Assembly: GCF_006442545.2 (NCBI RefSeq)
Contig: NZ_CP083952.1
Coordinates: 6,312,130-6,376,129, forward strand
Source of the DNA: Mesorhizobium sp. B2-1-8
Lineage (GTDB): Bacteria; Pseudomonadota; Alphaproteobacteria; Rhizobiales; Rhizobiaceae
Length of the DNA stretch: 64,000 bases
Direction: 5' to 3'
Below, piece by piece: positions 17,223 to 26,894 of this stretch (its first letter is position 1; every line of letters begins with the position of its first letter). A model generated the notes under the pieces. That model was not told the DNA's origin. It saw only the letters and a list, made by a program, of their open reading frames with translations, and did no database searches. A program made the position numbers and the translations under genes.

Positions 17223-18869
17223 ATGAAACAGCTCCCCAACCTGCCCAATCTCGATCTGTTGAAGAAGCAAGCAAAGGAATTGCTCGCGGACTACAAACGC
17301 GGCGATCCGGATGCGCTCGAGCGCCTTCGAAATGCCCTGCCGGCAGCCATGGGCAAGTCCGACCAGGCGATCAAGAGCCTCGCCTTGCGTCTTCATGATG
17401 CCCAGTCCTGTCTTGCGCGGGACTATGGGTTCCCGTCCTGGTCGGACATGAGCAGCTTCGTCGCGGCGCAGCGCGTTTACCGAACCGACCGCGCCGACTC
17501 GATCCGCAATTGGGCGGGCCTCGTCTATGCCGGCGACATCAGCGGCGGTACGAACCGGGCAAGCCCGGCCGCCGCCGCGCGGATGGTCGAGGAGCATCCG
17601 GATCTCGTTGCAGAGGATCCTTATCTCGCCTGCGCTGTTGGCGATGAAGCCATCCTGCACGGTTTGACGGAGCGGGACCCAGGATGGATCAATCGCCCGG
17701 GCGGTCCGCTCAACCTGCCGCCGCTGGTGGCGGTGGCGCATTCCAGTCTTCTCCGGCTGCCACGCTTTCGCGAACCGCTTCATACCTGTGCCGAACTGTT
17801 GCTCGAAGCAGGTGCCGACCCAGACCAAGCCGTCGGCAGCCGTTGGCCGCCGGCGTCCGTGGAAAAGCCCTCGGAACAGTTCCCGCTGTCCGCGCTCTAC
17901 GGCGCTGCCGGTCAGAACCACGATCCCGTGCTGACAAAGCTGCTGCTCGACGCCGGTGCCAATCCGAACGACGGCGAGTCGCTTTATCACTCGCTCGAAA
18001 ATCCGGACTGCACCCGGCTGCTGCTTGCCGCGGGCGCGCGAGTCACCGGCTCCAATGCGCTCTATCGCGTTCTTGACCTCGACAGCATCGAGGCGCTGCG
18101 CCTCCTGCTCGCGGCAGCCGATGCCAATCCGAACGAAGGCGCCACAAGCCAGCCGACTTCCGATTGGGGCAGGCCGCTTTTGTGGGCGATCCGGCGGCGG
18201 CGCTCCGCCGCCCATATCGAAGCGCTGCTTGCCGCCGGAGCCGATGCCTCGGTTCGCACGCCCGACGGGGCGAGTGCCCATCTGGTCGCCCTGCGCTTTG
18301 GGCTGACCGATGTCGCCGCGCTGCTGCGGCGATGGGCAGACAATGGACCGCTTCCCGATGACGAGCAGTTCATCGCCGCGTGTGCCGCGGGCGACGAGGC
18401 GACGGCTCGGCGGATAAAGGCCCGGCACCCGGACTTGCCCCACTCGCTGTCGGACACGCAGTTGCGCCTTCTGCCGGAGCTTGCCGCGCAAGGCTGCACC
18501 GAGGCGGTGAGAGCCATGATCGATCTGGGTTGGCCGATCGCCGTGCGCGGCGGCGATTGGGATGCCTCCGCGCTGAACCACGCGGTGTTTCGCGGTCACG
18601 CCGATCTCACCCGCTTCCTGCTCGAACACGGCGCCAACTGGAAAGAACAGCATGGTTTCGGCGGCGACGTGCGCGGAACGCTCGGATGGGGTTCGGTCAA
18701 TGAACCGGAGGCGAACGGCGACTGGCTTGGTTGCGCCGAGGCGCTCGTTGCGCATGGGATGCCGAGCGGACGGTCGGACCCGAATGGCTCGCGGAATGTC
18801 ATCTTCGAGGATCGTACGATGGTCTTTTCGGACGAGGTGACAGATTTCCTGCTCGGTGCGGCGGCGTGA
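17223..18869 (+). CDS. Ankyrin-repeat protein
   Basis: A 548-residue protein. The N-terminus (MKQLPNLPNLDLLKKQAKEL) is a conserved head found on some bacterial ankyrin proteins. Several ankyrin repeats then show as ELLLEAGADPDQ, LLLDAGANPNDG, LLLAAGARV, ALLAAGADASV and RFLLEHGANWKE. Ankyrin repeats mediate protein-protein contacts; the partner is unknown. No signal peptide or membrane segment is seen, so it is probably cytoplasmic. The start at 17223 has GGAGG 6 bases upstream, so an in-frame start at 17187 is not used. Confidence 0.85.
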   Translation: MKQLPNLPNLDLLKKQAKELLADYKRGDPDALERLRNALPAAMGKSDQAIKSLALRLHDAQSCLARDYGFPSWSDMSSFVAAQRVYRTDRADSIRNWAGLVYAGDISGGTNRASPAAAARMVEEHPDLVAEDPYLACAVGDEAILHGLTERDPGWINRPGGPLNLPPLVAVAHSSLLRLPRFREPLHTCAELLLEAGADPDQAVGSRWPPASVEKPSEQFPLSALYGAAGQNHDPVLTKLLLDAGANPNDGESLYHSLENPDCTRLLLAAGARVTGSNALYRVLDLDSIEALRLLLAAADANPNEGATSQPTSDWGRPLLWAIRRRRSAAHIEALLAAGADASVRTPDGASAHLVALRFGLTDVAALLRRWADNGPLPDDEQFIAACAAGDEATARRIKARHPDLPHSLSDTQLRLLPELAAQGCTEAVRAMIDLGWPIAVRGGDWDASALNHAVFRGHADLTRFLLEHGANWKEQHGFGGDVRGTLGWGSVNEPEANGDWLGCAEALVAHGMPSGRSDPNGSRNVIFEDRTMVFSDEVTDFLLGAAA

Positions 18870-18893
18870 CGAATACCGGGCTTCGGAGCGCGA

Positions 18894-19436
18894 TCAGGTC
18901 CGTTTGGCCAAGGCGCGCAAACCCCGATGCGAGGTCATGAAAATGCGTTCCGCCTCGGTCGGTGGCCCTGGGTTCACCGCGCGGCCAAGCGCGGCGACTA
19001 CCTCGTCAATGTCGAGGAAGCGGCGCGCCTTGCGGTCGTAGACACCGGCCGTCGTCATGATCACGGCGGCCGTCTCGCCATTGTCGAGGACGAAACGGTG
19101 TTTGCCGATGACCTGAGTGCCTTCCTAGGTCTCGATCGAGGACACCACTTCGAAGCGCCGCCACAGCCGGATCTCACGGGCGTAGACGGCCTGCAGCCCG
19201 CCCATCATCGGCGCCCAGCCATTCTTCTTAGCCAGCGTGATGAGACCAGCGCGGACAAACAGGTCGATGCGGCCAAGGTCGGCCAGCATCATGTAGCGCG
19301 CATTGTTGAGATGGACGTTGAAATCGATATCGGTCGGCAGGCAGCGAAAGGCCAGCCGGCCTTCGCCGCCCATCATATAGGGACCACGGCTGCGCGCCGT
19401 GGCCAGCATGCGCGCCATGCGCGCCCAGACATACAT
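18894..19436 (-). pseudogene. Acyl-CoA thioesterase (hotdog fold), broken by an in-frame amber codon
   Basis: From the ATG at 19436 a 4-hydroxybenzoyl-CoA thioesterase/THEM6-like protein can be read (PTDIDFNVHLNNARYMMLAD has the hotdog-fold Asp and Asn-Asn-Ala-Arg pattern). After SSIET (codon 103) the frame meets TAG at 19125-19127. The same frame then continues without interruption (EGTQVIGKHRFV... to ALAKRT) to TGA at 18894-18896, giving 180 residues in all. Homologues normally have Trp there (TGG), so one G-to-A change explains it. The gene starts 9 bp after fadB and ends the beta-oxidation operon. Confidence 0.85.
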
Positions 19437-19445
19437 GACGCTATG

Positions 19446-21665
19446 TCAGGCTGCCTGCTTCACGTCGCCCTTGGCATAGGGGTCGAAGCGTTCGTAGAAG
19501 GTCTCACCTTTCTCGGCCATGTCGATAAGCAGCTTGGGCGCCTTGAACTCGGCGCCATACTTCTTCTGCAGGCCCTTGGCGATCTTGACGAATTGCTTGG
19601 CGCCGATCCCGTCGATGTAGGACAGCGCGCCACCGGTGTAGGGCGCGAAGCCGAAGGCCAGGATCGAGCCGACATCGGCCTCGCGTGGATCGGTGACGAT
19701 ACCCTCTTCCATCACGCGTGCTGCTTCGAGCGCGATGGTGACCAGCAGGCGCTGCTGCAACTCCTCATAGTCGACCTTCTCGGCCGCGAGCTGCGGATAG
19801 AGGTCCTTCAACCCCGGCCACAGCTTCTTCTTCGCGGGCTTGGCCGGATAGTCGTAAAAACCCTTGCCATTCTTGCGGCCGAAGCGGCCGTGGTCGTCGA
19901 CCATGATGTTGATCAGCGCCATCTGTCTGGGGTCGACGGCCTTGTGACCAAGATCCTTGATGGTCTGCTTCATGATCTTCTGGGCAAGGTCGATGGCCGT
20001 CTCGTCGGTCAGAGCCAAGGGACCGACCGGCATGCCGGCGGCCTTCGCCGCATTCTCGATCATTGGAGCGGGCACACCTTCGATCAGCATCTTGTAGGCT
20101 TCCGACATGTAACGCAGCACGCAGCGGTTGACGTAGAAGCCGCGCGTGTCGTTGACGACGATCGGCGTCTTCTTGATGGCGCGCACGAAGTCGATCGCGG
20201 TGGCCAGCGCCTTGTCGCCGGTCTTCTTGCCCAAGATGATCTCGACCAGCATCATCTTGTCGACCGGCGAGAAGAAGTGGATGCCGATGAAATTCTTCGG
20301 CCGCGCCGAATTCTTGGCCAGACCGGTGATCGGGATGGTCGAGGTGTTCGAGGCGAAGATCGCCGACGACTTCAGCACGGCTTCCGCCTGTTCGGTGGCG
20401 TTCTTCTTGACGGCGGAATCCTCGAACACCGCTTCGACGACGAGATCGCAGCCGGCGAGGTCGGCATAGTCTGCCGTCGGCGTGATCAGCGAGAGGAGCT
20501 TGTCCTTCTCCTCGGGCTTGGCGCGGCCCTTCTTGACCTGATCCGAGACCAGGCTGTCGGAGTGCGCCTTGCCCTTTGCGGCCGCCTCCATATCCCGGTC
20601 GAGCAGCACCACCGGAATGCCGGCCTTGGCGGTGACATAGGCGATGCCGGCGCCCATGAAGCCGGCGCCGAGGATGCCGATCTTCTTGAACTTGGTGTCC
20701 GGCACGCCGGCCGGGCGGCGCGCGCCCTTGTTCAGCTCCTGCAGCGACACGAATAGCGAGCGGATCATAGCCGCCGCTTCCTTGCTCCGCATGATCTCGG
20801 TGAAATAGCGCTGCTCGATCCTGAGCGCGGTGTCGAAGGGCACCAGCAGCCCCTCATAGACGCATTTCAGGATCGCGACGGCGGCCGGGTAATTGCCGTA
20901 GGTCTCGCGGCGCAGAATGGCGATGGCCGGCGGCCACAAATTGGCACCTGCCGCCGAATAGATCGGCCCGCCGGGCAGCTTGAAACCCTTCTCGTCCCAA
21001 GGCGCCACCGGCTTGAGGCCGTTCCTGATCATCGCCTTCGCAGTCTCAACCAGCTTCGCCGGTTCGGCGATCTCGTGGATCAGGCCCATCGCCTTCGCCT
21101 TCTGCGGCGACAGGGTCTGGCCGGAGGTCAGCATCTGCAACGCCTGTTGCTGGTCGGTCAGCCGCGGCACGCGCTGGGTGCCGCCGGCACCGGGGAAGAT
21201 GCCGATCTTGACCTCGGGGAGCGCCATCCTGACCTTGTCGGAGTCGGCCGCGACGCGGCCATGGCAGGCGAGCGACATTTCGAAGGCGCCGCCCATGCAG
21301 GTGCCGTTGATCGCCGAGACCCATGGTTTGCCGCAGGTTTCCAGCTTGCGGAACAGGCCGTTCATGATGCCGGCATTGTCGAACAGCGCCTTGGTCGCCT
21401 TTTCGACATCCTTGACCTTGTCAGTGGCGAAGGTGGTCAGCATCTTCTGCAGCAAGGTGATGTCGGCGCCACCGGAGAAGGTGTCCTTGCCGGAGGTGAT
21501 CACCGCGCCCTTGATGGCGGCATCGCCGGCCACCTGGTCCACGATGGCGTTCAACTCGCGCATCACCTCTTCGGTGAAGACGTTCATCGAGCGGTCCGGG
21601 CTGTTCCAGGTGACCAGCGCGATGCCGTCGGCGTCGATGTCGAGGGTGAAATTGGCGTAGCTCAT
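19446..21665 (-). CDS. fadB: FadB/FadJ-type 3-hydroxyacyl-CoA dehydrogenase / enoyl-CoA hydratase
   Basis: A 739-residue bifunctional beta-oxidation enzyme. The N-terminal crotonase domain contains SGGADITLL and NGTCMGGAFEMSLACHGRVA. A Rossmann NAD domain follows (GILGAGFMGAGIAYV, about residues 333-347) with IHFFSPVDKMMLVEII, and then the C-terminal dehydrogenase domain. It hydrates trans-2-enoyl-CoA and oxidises the 3-hydroxyacyl-CoA. The start at 21665 has GGGGAGA 5-6 bases upstream. It lies 13 bp after the thiolase stop and is co-transcribed with it. Confidence 0.93.
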   Translation of the reverse strand: MSYANFTLDIDADGIALVTWNSPDRSMNVFTEEVMRELNAIVDQVAGDAAIKGAVITSGKDTFSGGADITLLQKMLTTFATDKVKDVEKATKALFDNAGIMNGLFRKLETCGKPWVSAINGTCMGGAFEMSLACHGRVAADSDKVRMALPEVKIGIFPGAGGTQRVPRLTDQQQALQMLTSGQTLSPQKAKAMGLIHEIAEPAKLVETAKAMIRNGLKPVAPWDEKGFKLPGGPIYSAAGANLWPPAIAILRRETYGNYPAAVAILKCVYEGLLVPFDTALRIEQRYFTEIMRSKEAAAMIRSLFVSLQELNKGARRPAGVPDTKFKKIGILGAGFMGAGIAYVTAKAGIPVVLLDRDMEAAAKGKAHSDSLVSDQVKKGRAKPEEKDKLLSLITPTADYADLAGCDLVVEAVFEDSAVKKNATEQAEAVLKSSAIFASNTSTIPITGLAKNSARPKNFIGIHFFSPVDKMMLVEIILGKKTGDKALATAIDFVRAIKKTPIVVNDTRGFYVNRCVLRYMSEAYKMLIEGVPAPMIENAAKAAGMPVGPLALTDETAIDLAQKIMKQTIKDLGHKAVDPRQMALINIMVDDHGRFGRKNGKGFYDYPAKPAKKKLWPGLKDLYPQLAAEKVDYEELQQRLLVTIALEAARVMEEGIVTDPREADVGSILAFGFAPYTGGALSYIDGIGAKQFVKIAKGLQKKYGAEFKAPKLLIDMAEKGETFYERFDPYAKGDVKQAA

Positions 21666-21678
21666 CGTTCTCTCCCCG

Positions 21679-22887
21679 TTAGACGCGTTCGATGATGGTT
21701 GCGGTACCCATGCCGGCGCCGATGCACAGTGTCACCAGCGCGGTGTTCAAGTCGCGGCGCTCGAGTTCGTCCAGCACCGTGCCGAAGATCATCGCGCCGG
21801 TGGCCCCGAGCGGATGGCCCATGGCGATGGCGCCGCCATTGACGTTGATCTTGTCGTGCGGGATCTCGAAAGCCTGCATGTAGCGCAGCACGACCGAGGC
21901 GAAGGCCTCGTTGAGCTCGAACAGGTCGATGTCCGACAGCTTCATCTTGGCTCGCTTCAACAGCTTTTCGGTGACGTCGACCGGGCCAGTCAACATCAGC
22001 ACCGGCTCGGAGCCGATGTTGGCGAAGGTGCGGATGCGCGCGCGCGGCTTGAGACCCATCGCCTTGCCAGCCTTCTTCGAGCCGAGCAGCACGGCCGCCG
22101 CGCCATCGACGATGCCGGACGAGTTGCCGGCGTGGTGGACGTGGTTGACCTCCTCGACCTCGGGATGCTTCTGCACCGCCACCGCATCGAAGCCGCCCAT
22201 TTCGCCGGGCATGACAAAGGACGGATTGAGCGAGGCGAGCGACTGCATGTCGGTCGACGGCCGCATATGCTCGTCATGGTCGAGAATGGTCAGACCATTC
22301 TGGTCCTTGATCGGGATGACCGAGTTCTTGAAGCGGCCATCGGCCCAGGATTTTGCGGCGCGCTTCTGGCTCTCGACCGCGTAGGCGTCGACGTCGTCGC
22401 GCGAAAAGCCGTATTTGGTGGCGATCAGGTCGGCCGAAATGCCTTGCGGCACGAACCAGCCGGGCAGGCCGACCGAAGGATCCATGAACCAGGCGCCGCC
22501 GGACATGCCCATGCCGACGCGCGACATCGATTCGACGCCGCCGGCGATGACGATTTCATCGGCGCCCTGGGCGATCTTGGCGGCGCCGAAATTGATGGCG
22601 TCCAAGCCGGAGGCGCAGAAGCGCGAGATCTGCATGCCGGGTGCCTTGGTATCGTAGCCGGCCTCGAAGGCGGCGGCACGCGGAATGACGGAACCCGCCT
22701 CGCCGACCGGGTCGACGCAGCCGAAGATGATGTCGTCGACCGTGCCGGTGTCCAGCCCATTGCGGTCGCGCAGGGCTTCCAGCGTCCTGGCGGCGAGCCG
22801 CACCGCCGGCACCTCGTGCAGCGATCCGTCCTTCTTGCCCTTGCCGCGCGGCGTGCGCACGGCGTCATAGACATAAGCTTCGGCCAT
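21679..22887 (-). CDS. fadA: Acetyl-CoA acyltransferase (thiolase)
   Basis: A 402-residue thiolase completing beta-oxidation. The active-site Cys lies in [14 protein letters not shown]. The histidines and second Cys lie in [28 protein letters not shown] and CIGAGMG. The start is placed at ATG 22887 ([13 protein letters not shown]), 7 bases after AAGGAG; an ATG at 22893 is too close to that site. It lies between an acyl-CoA dehydrogenase and fadB. Confidence 0.92.
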   Translation of the reverse strand: MAEAYVYDAVRTPRGKGKKDGSLHEVPAVRLAARTLEALRDRNGLDTGTVDDIIFGCVDPVGEAGSVIPRAAAFEAGYDTKAPGMQISRFCASGLDAINFGAAKIAQGADEIVIAGGVESMSRVGMGMSGGAWFMDPSVGLPGWFVPQGISADLIATKYGFSRDDVDAYAVESQKRAAKSWADGRFKNSVIPIKDQNGLTILDHDEHMRPSTDMQSLASLNPSFVMPGEMGGFDAVAVQKHPEVEEVNHVHHAGNSSGIVDGAAAVLLGSKKAGKAMGLKPRARIRTFANIGSEPVLMLTGPVDVTEKLLKRAKMKLSDIDLFELNEAFASVVLRYMQAFEIPHDKINVNGGAIAMGHPLGATGAMIFGTVLDELERRDLNTALVTLCIGAGMGTATIIERV

Positions 22888-22919
22888 TTTCATGCTCCTT
22901 GGGTTCGCTGAAAAGCTGC

Positions 22920-24092
22920 TCAGAGCGAGCGTCCGATCAGCAATTTCATGATCTCGTTGGTGCCGCCGTAGATGCGCTGGACGCGAGCGTCACGGAACAT
23001 GCGGGCGATCGGATATTCATTCATGTAGCCATAGCCGCCGTGCAATTGAAGGCATTCGTCGACGACTTTGCCCTGCAGGTCGGAGAGCCAGTACTTGGCC
23101 ATCGAGGCCGTTACCGGGTCCAGCCCGCCATCGATGTGACGGGTGACGCAGTCATTGTAGAAGACGCGGCCGATGGTGGCCTCGGTCTTCAATTCGGCCA
23201 GTTTGAACTGGGTGTTCTGGAAGTCGATGATCGCCTTGCCGAAGGCCTTGCGCTCCTTGACGTAGTCGATGGTCAGTGCCAGCGCCCGCTCGATCATGGC
23301 GATCGCCCCGGTGCCGATCTGCAGCCGCTCCTGCGGCAATTGCTGCATGAGCTGGACGAAGCCCTGTCCCTCTTCATGGCCGAGCAGGTTGGAGGTCGGC
23401 ACACGCACGTCGTTGAAGAACAGCTCCGACGTGTCGTTGGCCTTCAGCCCGATCTTGTCGAGGTTGCGGCCGCGCTGGAAGCCTTCGACCTCATCGGTCT
23501 CGACGATCATCAGCGATGTCCCCTTGGCGCCCTTCTCCGGATCGGTCTTGGTGACGATGATGATGAAGTTGGCGAGCTGGCCGTTGGTGATGAAGGTCTT
23601 GGAGCCGTTGATCTTGTACTGGTTGCCGTCCTTCTCTGCACGGGTCTTGACACCCTGCAGGTCGGAACCGGCGCCGGGCTCCGTCATGGCGATGGCGCCA
23701 ATCAGTTCGCCGGTGGCTAGCCTGGGCAGCCATTTCTTCTTCTGCTCTTCCGAGCCGTAATGGAGGATGTAGGGTGCTACGATCGAATTGTGCAGGCCGA
23801 TGCCGAAACCGTCGACGCCGACATGGCCGATCGCCTCGATGATGGCGCTCTCATGCGCGAACGTGCCGCCCGAGCCGCCATATTCCTCCGGCATGGACGC
23901 GCAGAGCAGGCCGGCGGAACCTGCCTTCAGCCAGCTTTCGCGGTCGACCATCTCGTTCTTCTCGAACTCGTCGTAACGCGGCGCGATCTCCTCCGACATG
24001 AAACGGGTAGCCATGTCGTAGAGCATGCCGACCTCGTCGGCCGCCCAGGCTGGTTTCGGCAAGGAGAGCACTTCGGCGGGATTTGTCGCCAC
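22920..24092 (-). CDS. Acyl-CoA dehydrogenase (about 390 aa class)
   Basis: A 390-residue flavoprotein with standard acyl-CoA dehydrogenase motifs: IGAIAMTEPGAGSDLQGVKT (FAD/substrate loop), LQLHGGYGYMNEYPI and the C-terminal RIYGGTNEIMKLLIGRS, which carries the catalytic-base region. It makes trans-2-enoyl-CoA and passes electrons to ETF. Second gene of the operon on the minus strand. Chain-length preference cannot be told. Confidence 0.92.
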   Translation of the reverse strand: MATNPAEVLSLPKPAWAADEVGMLYDMATRFMSEEIAPRYDEFEKNEMVDRESWLKAGSAGLLCASMPEEYGGSGGTFAHESAIIEAIGHVGVDGFGIGLHNSIVAPYILHYGSEEQKKKWLPRLATGELIGAIAMTEPGAGSDLQGVKTRAEKDGNQYKINGSKTFITNGQLANFIIIVTKTDPEKGAKGTSLMIVETDEVEGFQRGRNLDKIGLKANDTSELFFNDVRVPTSNLLGHEEGQGFVQLMQQLPQERLQIGTGAIAMIERALALTIDYVKERKAFGKAIIDFQNTQFKLAELKTEATIGRVFYNDCVTRHIDGGLDPVTASMAKYWLSDLQGKVVDECLQLHGGYGYMNEYPIARMFRDARVQRIYGGTNEIMKLLIGRSL

Positions 24093-24138
24093 GATTTCCT
24101 CCGCGTATCGACAGACAGAAAGGCCAGCGAGACCGAGT

Positions 24139-25929
24139 TTAGAACGCTTCCGCCGGCAGGGCCATCAGCGTATCGGCGCCACTCGAAATACGGGCGAGGT
24201 GCGCCGAGGTTTCCGGCATGATCCGTTCCATGAAGAAGCGCGCCGTCACGACCTTGTTGTCATAGAAAGGCTGGGAGCCGTTGGCACCCGCCTTGCCCTG
24301 TGCCGCCTTGGCCATCTGGGCCCACATGTAACCCAGCGCCACGAGGCCGAAGAGATGCATATAGTCGGTCGAGGCCGCACCTGCATTGTCGGGCTTCGCC
24401 ATGCCGTTCTGCAGCAGCCACATGGTCGCCGCCTGCAAATCGTTGAGGCCCTTCTTCAGACCCTTGGTGAAGGGCACCATCTTCTCGTCGGCCCGGTTCT
24501 CCTCGCAGAATTCGCCGACCTCCTTGAAGAAGGCCTGTATGGCGCGGCCGCCGTTCAAGCCGAGCTTGCGGCCGACGAGGTCGAGCGCCTGGATGCCGTT
24601 GGCGCCTTCATAGATCATGGCGATGCGGGCATCGCGCACGAACTGGCTCATGCCGTGCTCTTCGATGTAGCCGTGGCCGCCGAAGACCTGCTGCGCCATC
24701 ACGGCGTGGTCGAAGCCCTTGTCGGTGAGCACACCCTTGACCACCGGCGTCATCAGGCCGGTGTAATCGTCGGCCGCCTGGCGGTCCTTATCGTCGGCGG
24801 AGCGGTGCGCGATGTCGGACTTGATCGCCGTCCACAGCGCCAGCGCGCGGCCGGCCTCGTTGAAAGCCTTCATGGTCATCAGCGAGCGGCGGATGTCGGG
24901 ATGGACGATGATCGGATCGGCCTTCTTATCCGGTGCCTTCGGACCCGACAGCGAACGGCCCTGCAAGCGGTCCTTGGCGTAGGCGACGGCGTTCTGGTAG
25001 GCGATCTCCGACAGCGACAGGCCCTGCAGGCCGACGCCAAGCCGCGCCTCGTTCATCATCGTGAACATGGCCTTCAGGCCGCCATTGGCCTCACCCAGCA
25101 GCGTGCCTTCGGCCTCGTCATAATTCATGACGCAGGTCGAGTTGCCGTGGATGCCCATCTTCTCCTCGATGGAACCGCAGGAAACGGTGTTGCTCGTCTC
25201 TGGATTGCCCGACGCGTCGAGCTTGAGCTTCGGCACGATGAACAGCGAGATGCCCTTGACGCCTTCCGGTGCGCCTTCGATACGGGCCAGCACCAGATGG
25301 ACGATGTTGTCCGACATGTCATGCTCACCGGCCGAGATGAAAATCTTCTGGCCTGAAATCTTGTAGGTGCCATCGCCGTTCGGCACCGCCTTGGTGCGCA
25401 GCAGGCCGAGATCGGTGCCGCAATGCGGCTCGGTCAGGTTCATGGTGCCGGTCCAAGTGCCCTCGACCATCCTGGGCAGCCAGGTCACCTTCTGCTCGTC
25501 GGTGCCGTGGGTGATGATGGCGGCAATCGCCCCTTGCGTCAGGCCCGGATACATCATCAGCGCCATGTTGGCCGACACCATGTATTCCGACACTGCCTGG
25601 TGGACGGTGTAAGGCAGGCCTTGGCCGCCGAACTCGACGGGAGCCGCAAGGCCCATCCAGCCGCCTTCGCGATACTGATCGAACGCTTCCTTGAAGCCCT
25701 TGGGCGTGGTCACCGAGCCGTCGTCGTGGCGCACGCAGCCTTCCATGTCGCCGACACGGTTGAGCGGATGCATGATGTTCTCGGCGAGCTTGGCCCCTTC
25801 GGCGAGAATTGCCTCCAGCACGTCGGGCGTCGCGTCGGCGAATCCAGGAAGGTTCGAATAGCGCTGATAGCCCAGAACTTCGTTGAGCACGAACAGCGTG
25901 TCCTGGACCGGGGCCCTGTAGATCGGCAT
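24139..25929 (-). CDS. Acyl-CoA dehydrogenase, large (about 600 aa) class
   Basis: A 596-residue acyl-CoA dehydrogenase with the extra N-terminal helical domain (MPIYRAPVQDTLFVLNEVLG) and C-terminal extension of the DmdC/large-ACAD group. Motifs include MNLTEPHCGTDLGLLRTKAV and VFGGHGYIEEHGMSQFVRDA, with IAMIYEGANGIQALDLVGRK near the active site. DmdC members oxidise methylmercaptopropionyl-CoA, but most rhizobial members probably act on fatty acyl-CoA. First gene of the five-gene operon, starting 79 bp after a strong palindrome that is probably its operator. Confidence 0.9.
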   Translation of the reverse strand: MPIYRAPVQDTLFVLNEVLGYQRYSNLPGFADATPDVLEAILAEGAKLAENIMHPLNRVGDMEGCVRHDDGSVTTPKGFKEAFDQYREGGWMGLAAPVEFGGQGLPYTVHQAVSEYMVSANMALMMYPGLTQGAIAAIITHGTDEQKVTWLPRMVEGTWTGTMNLTEPHCGTDLGLLRTKAVPNGDGTYKISGQKIFISAGEHDMSDNIVHLVLARIEGAPEGVKGISLFIVPKLKLDASGNPETSNTVSCGSIEEKMGIHGNSTCVMNYDEAEGTLLGEANGGLKAMFTMMNEARLGVGLQGLSLSEIAYQNAVAYAKDRLQGRSLSGPKAPDKKADPIIVHPDIRRSLMTMKAFNEAGRALALWTAIKSDIAHRSADDKDRQAADDYTGLMTPVVKGVLTDKGFDHAVMAQQVFGGHGYIEEHGMSQFVRDARIAMIYEGANGIQALDLVGRKLGLNGGRAIQAFFKEVGEFCEENRADEKMVPFTKGLKKGLNDLQAATMWLLQNGMAKPDNAGAASTDYMHLFGLVALGYMWAQMAKAAQGKAGANGSQPFYDNKVVTARFFMERIMPETSAHLARISSGADTLMALPAEAF

Positions 25930-26007
25930 GCTTTTCCTCCACCATGCGGATTAGCCCCGAAATCAAGCCGTGCGCGGCAGGCGGGCCAATGTCGAAGTGG
26001 CAATAGC

Positions 26008-26039
26008 AAATATTGACGTTTGCGTAAACGTCAATATTT
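26008..26039. promoter_or_regulatory. 32-bp perfect palindrome, probable MerR-family operator of the beta-oxidation operon
   Basis: Arms AAATATTGACGTTT and AAACGTCAATATTT flank GCGT; every base of the 14-bp arms pairs. Each strand contains TTGACG followed 16 bases later by TATTT-G or TATTTT, so the palindrome also holds promoter-like elements, as expected for MerR-type promoters. It sits between the acyl-CoA dehydrogenase gene and the MerR gene. A related sequence recurs at the merR promoter. Confidence 0.8.
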
Positions 26040-26130
26040 TTGATGCGACAAGATTTCCGCCGCCACGCGCGCGGCGCCTGGCGTTGCGGCATTGCGCGAG
26101 GCAGCTGGAAACAGCAGGCCAAAGATAGCA

Positions 26131-26160
26131 AAAAGCCGCGCGGCATGGCCACGCGGCTTT
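26131..26160 (-). terminator. Terminator of the merR gene
   Basis: On the minus strand a strong GCCGCG...CGCGGC hairpin is followed by TTTTT, 35 bases after the merR stop. A shorter T run on the other side makes it possibly bidirectional. Confidence 0.75.
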
Positions 26161-26194
26161 GATAGTGAAGGGTCCGACAGTGTCGGAGAGTGGC

Positions 26195-26656
26195 TTAGCT
26201 CGCGACGCTAGCCTGCGGCGCCGTACGCTCGGCCAACATCTTGCGCACCGCCGACATCGAGCCGCTGAGCTCATTGATGGCGTCGTCGATCAGTGTCCGC
26301 TGCTTCTGCAGGCGAGCGAGCTGCTTCTCCGACTTGTCCAGCGCCAGCCGCAACTGCTTGGTGTTGGAACCGGTCGGATCGTAGAGGTCCATCATCTGCT
26401 TGACGTCGCGCAGCGAGAACCCAACCTTGCGGCCGAGCAGGATCAGCTTCAGCCTAGCCTTGTCGCGGCGCGTATAGAGACGGGTCGAACCGTCGCGCTG
26501 CGGGTTGAGCAGGCCCTTGTCTTCATAGAAGCGCAGCGTGCGCAGCGTCACGCCGTACTTTTTGGCCATTTCGCCGATTCGCGAGAGATCCTCGCCGGCT
26601 TCGACAGATGCATTATTGGTATTGGCCGCGGTCTCGCCGGCCGAGATAAGTTTCAT
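26195..26656 (-). CDS. MerR-family regulator (LiuR-like)
   Basis: A 153-residue MerR protein. After about 20 polar residues comes the winged helix-turn-helix (LSRIGEMAKKYGVTLRTLRF, YEDKGLLNPQRDG, RLYTRRDKARLKLILLGRKV) and then a coiled-coil dimer helix (LRLALDKSEKQLARLQKQ). No cysteine metal site is seen, so it is not a metal sensor. MerR proteins of this size control branched-chain amino acid or fatty-acid degradation (LiuR type) in proteobacteria. The start at 26656 is chosen over a longer frame from 26761. It probably controls the adjacent operon through the palindrome at 26008-26039. Confidence 0.88.
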   Translation of the reverse strand: MKLISAGETAANTNNASVEAGEDLSRIGEMAKKYGVTLRTLRFYEDKGLLNPQRDGSTRLYTRRDKARLKLILLGRKVGFSLRDVKQMMDLYDPTGSNTKQLRLALDKSEKQLARLQKQRTLIDDAINELSGSMSAVRKMLAERTAPQASVAS

Positions 26657-26772
26657 GGTCACTGGCTTCCCCGTTTGGTGGCGTCGCGGTCCTGGACCAG
26701 GCGTCGCCTGACTGGAAGCGGGGGCGTGCTTCCGGCCGTGGTTTCGACAAACAAATCGCAAAACAGCACGGT

Positions 26773-26810
26773 TGACGCGCCATTTACGTTTACGTCAATT
26801 CTATACCGAT
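26773..26810 (-). promoter_or_regulatory. Second, imperfect MerR-type site upstream of merR
   Basis: TTTACGTTTACGTCAA repeats the half-site sequence of the downstream palindrome (ACGT...CGTCAA) about 120 bp before the merR start. TATAGA on the minus strand is next to it. This suggests autoregulation. Confidence 0.5.
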
Positions 26811-26894
26811 AGCCGCCTCATGACGCAAGGGCGTTCTGAAAACGGTGCTTTATGCCGCACCGGACGTCGCGACAGCCAACTTCCTCGCAATTTC

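Noticed and set aside
18927..20756. 609-residue plus-strand open frame
   Set aside because: It is the antisense shadow of the FadB-type gene and the thioesterase pseudogene; composition is Arg/Asp/His-rich with no family motif.
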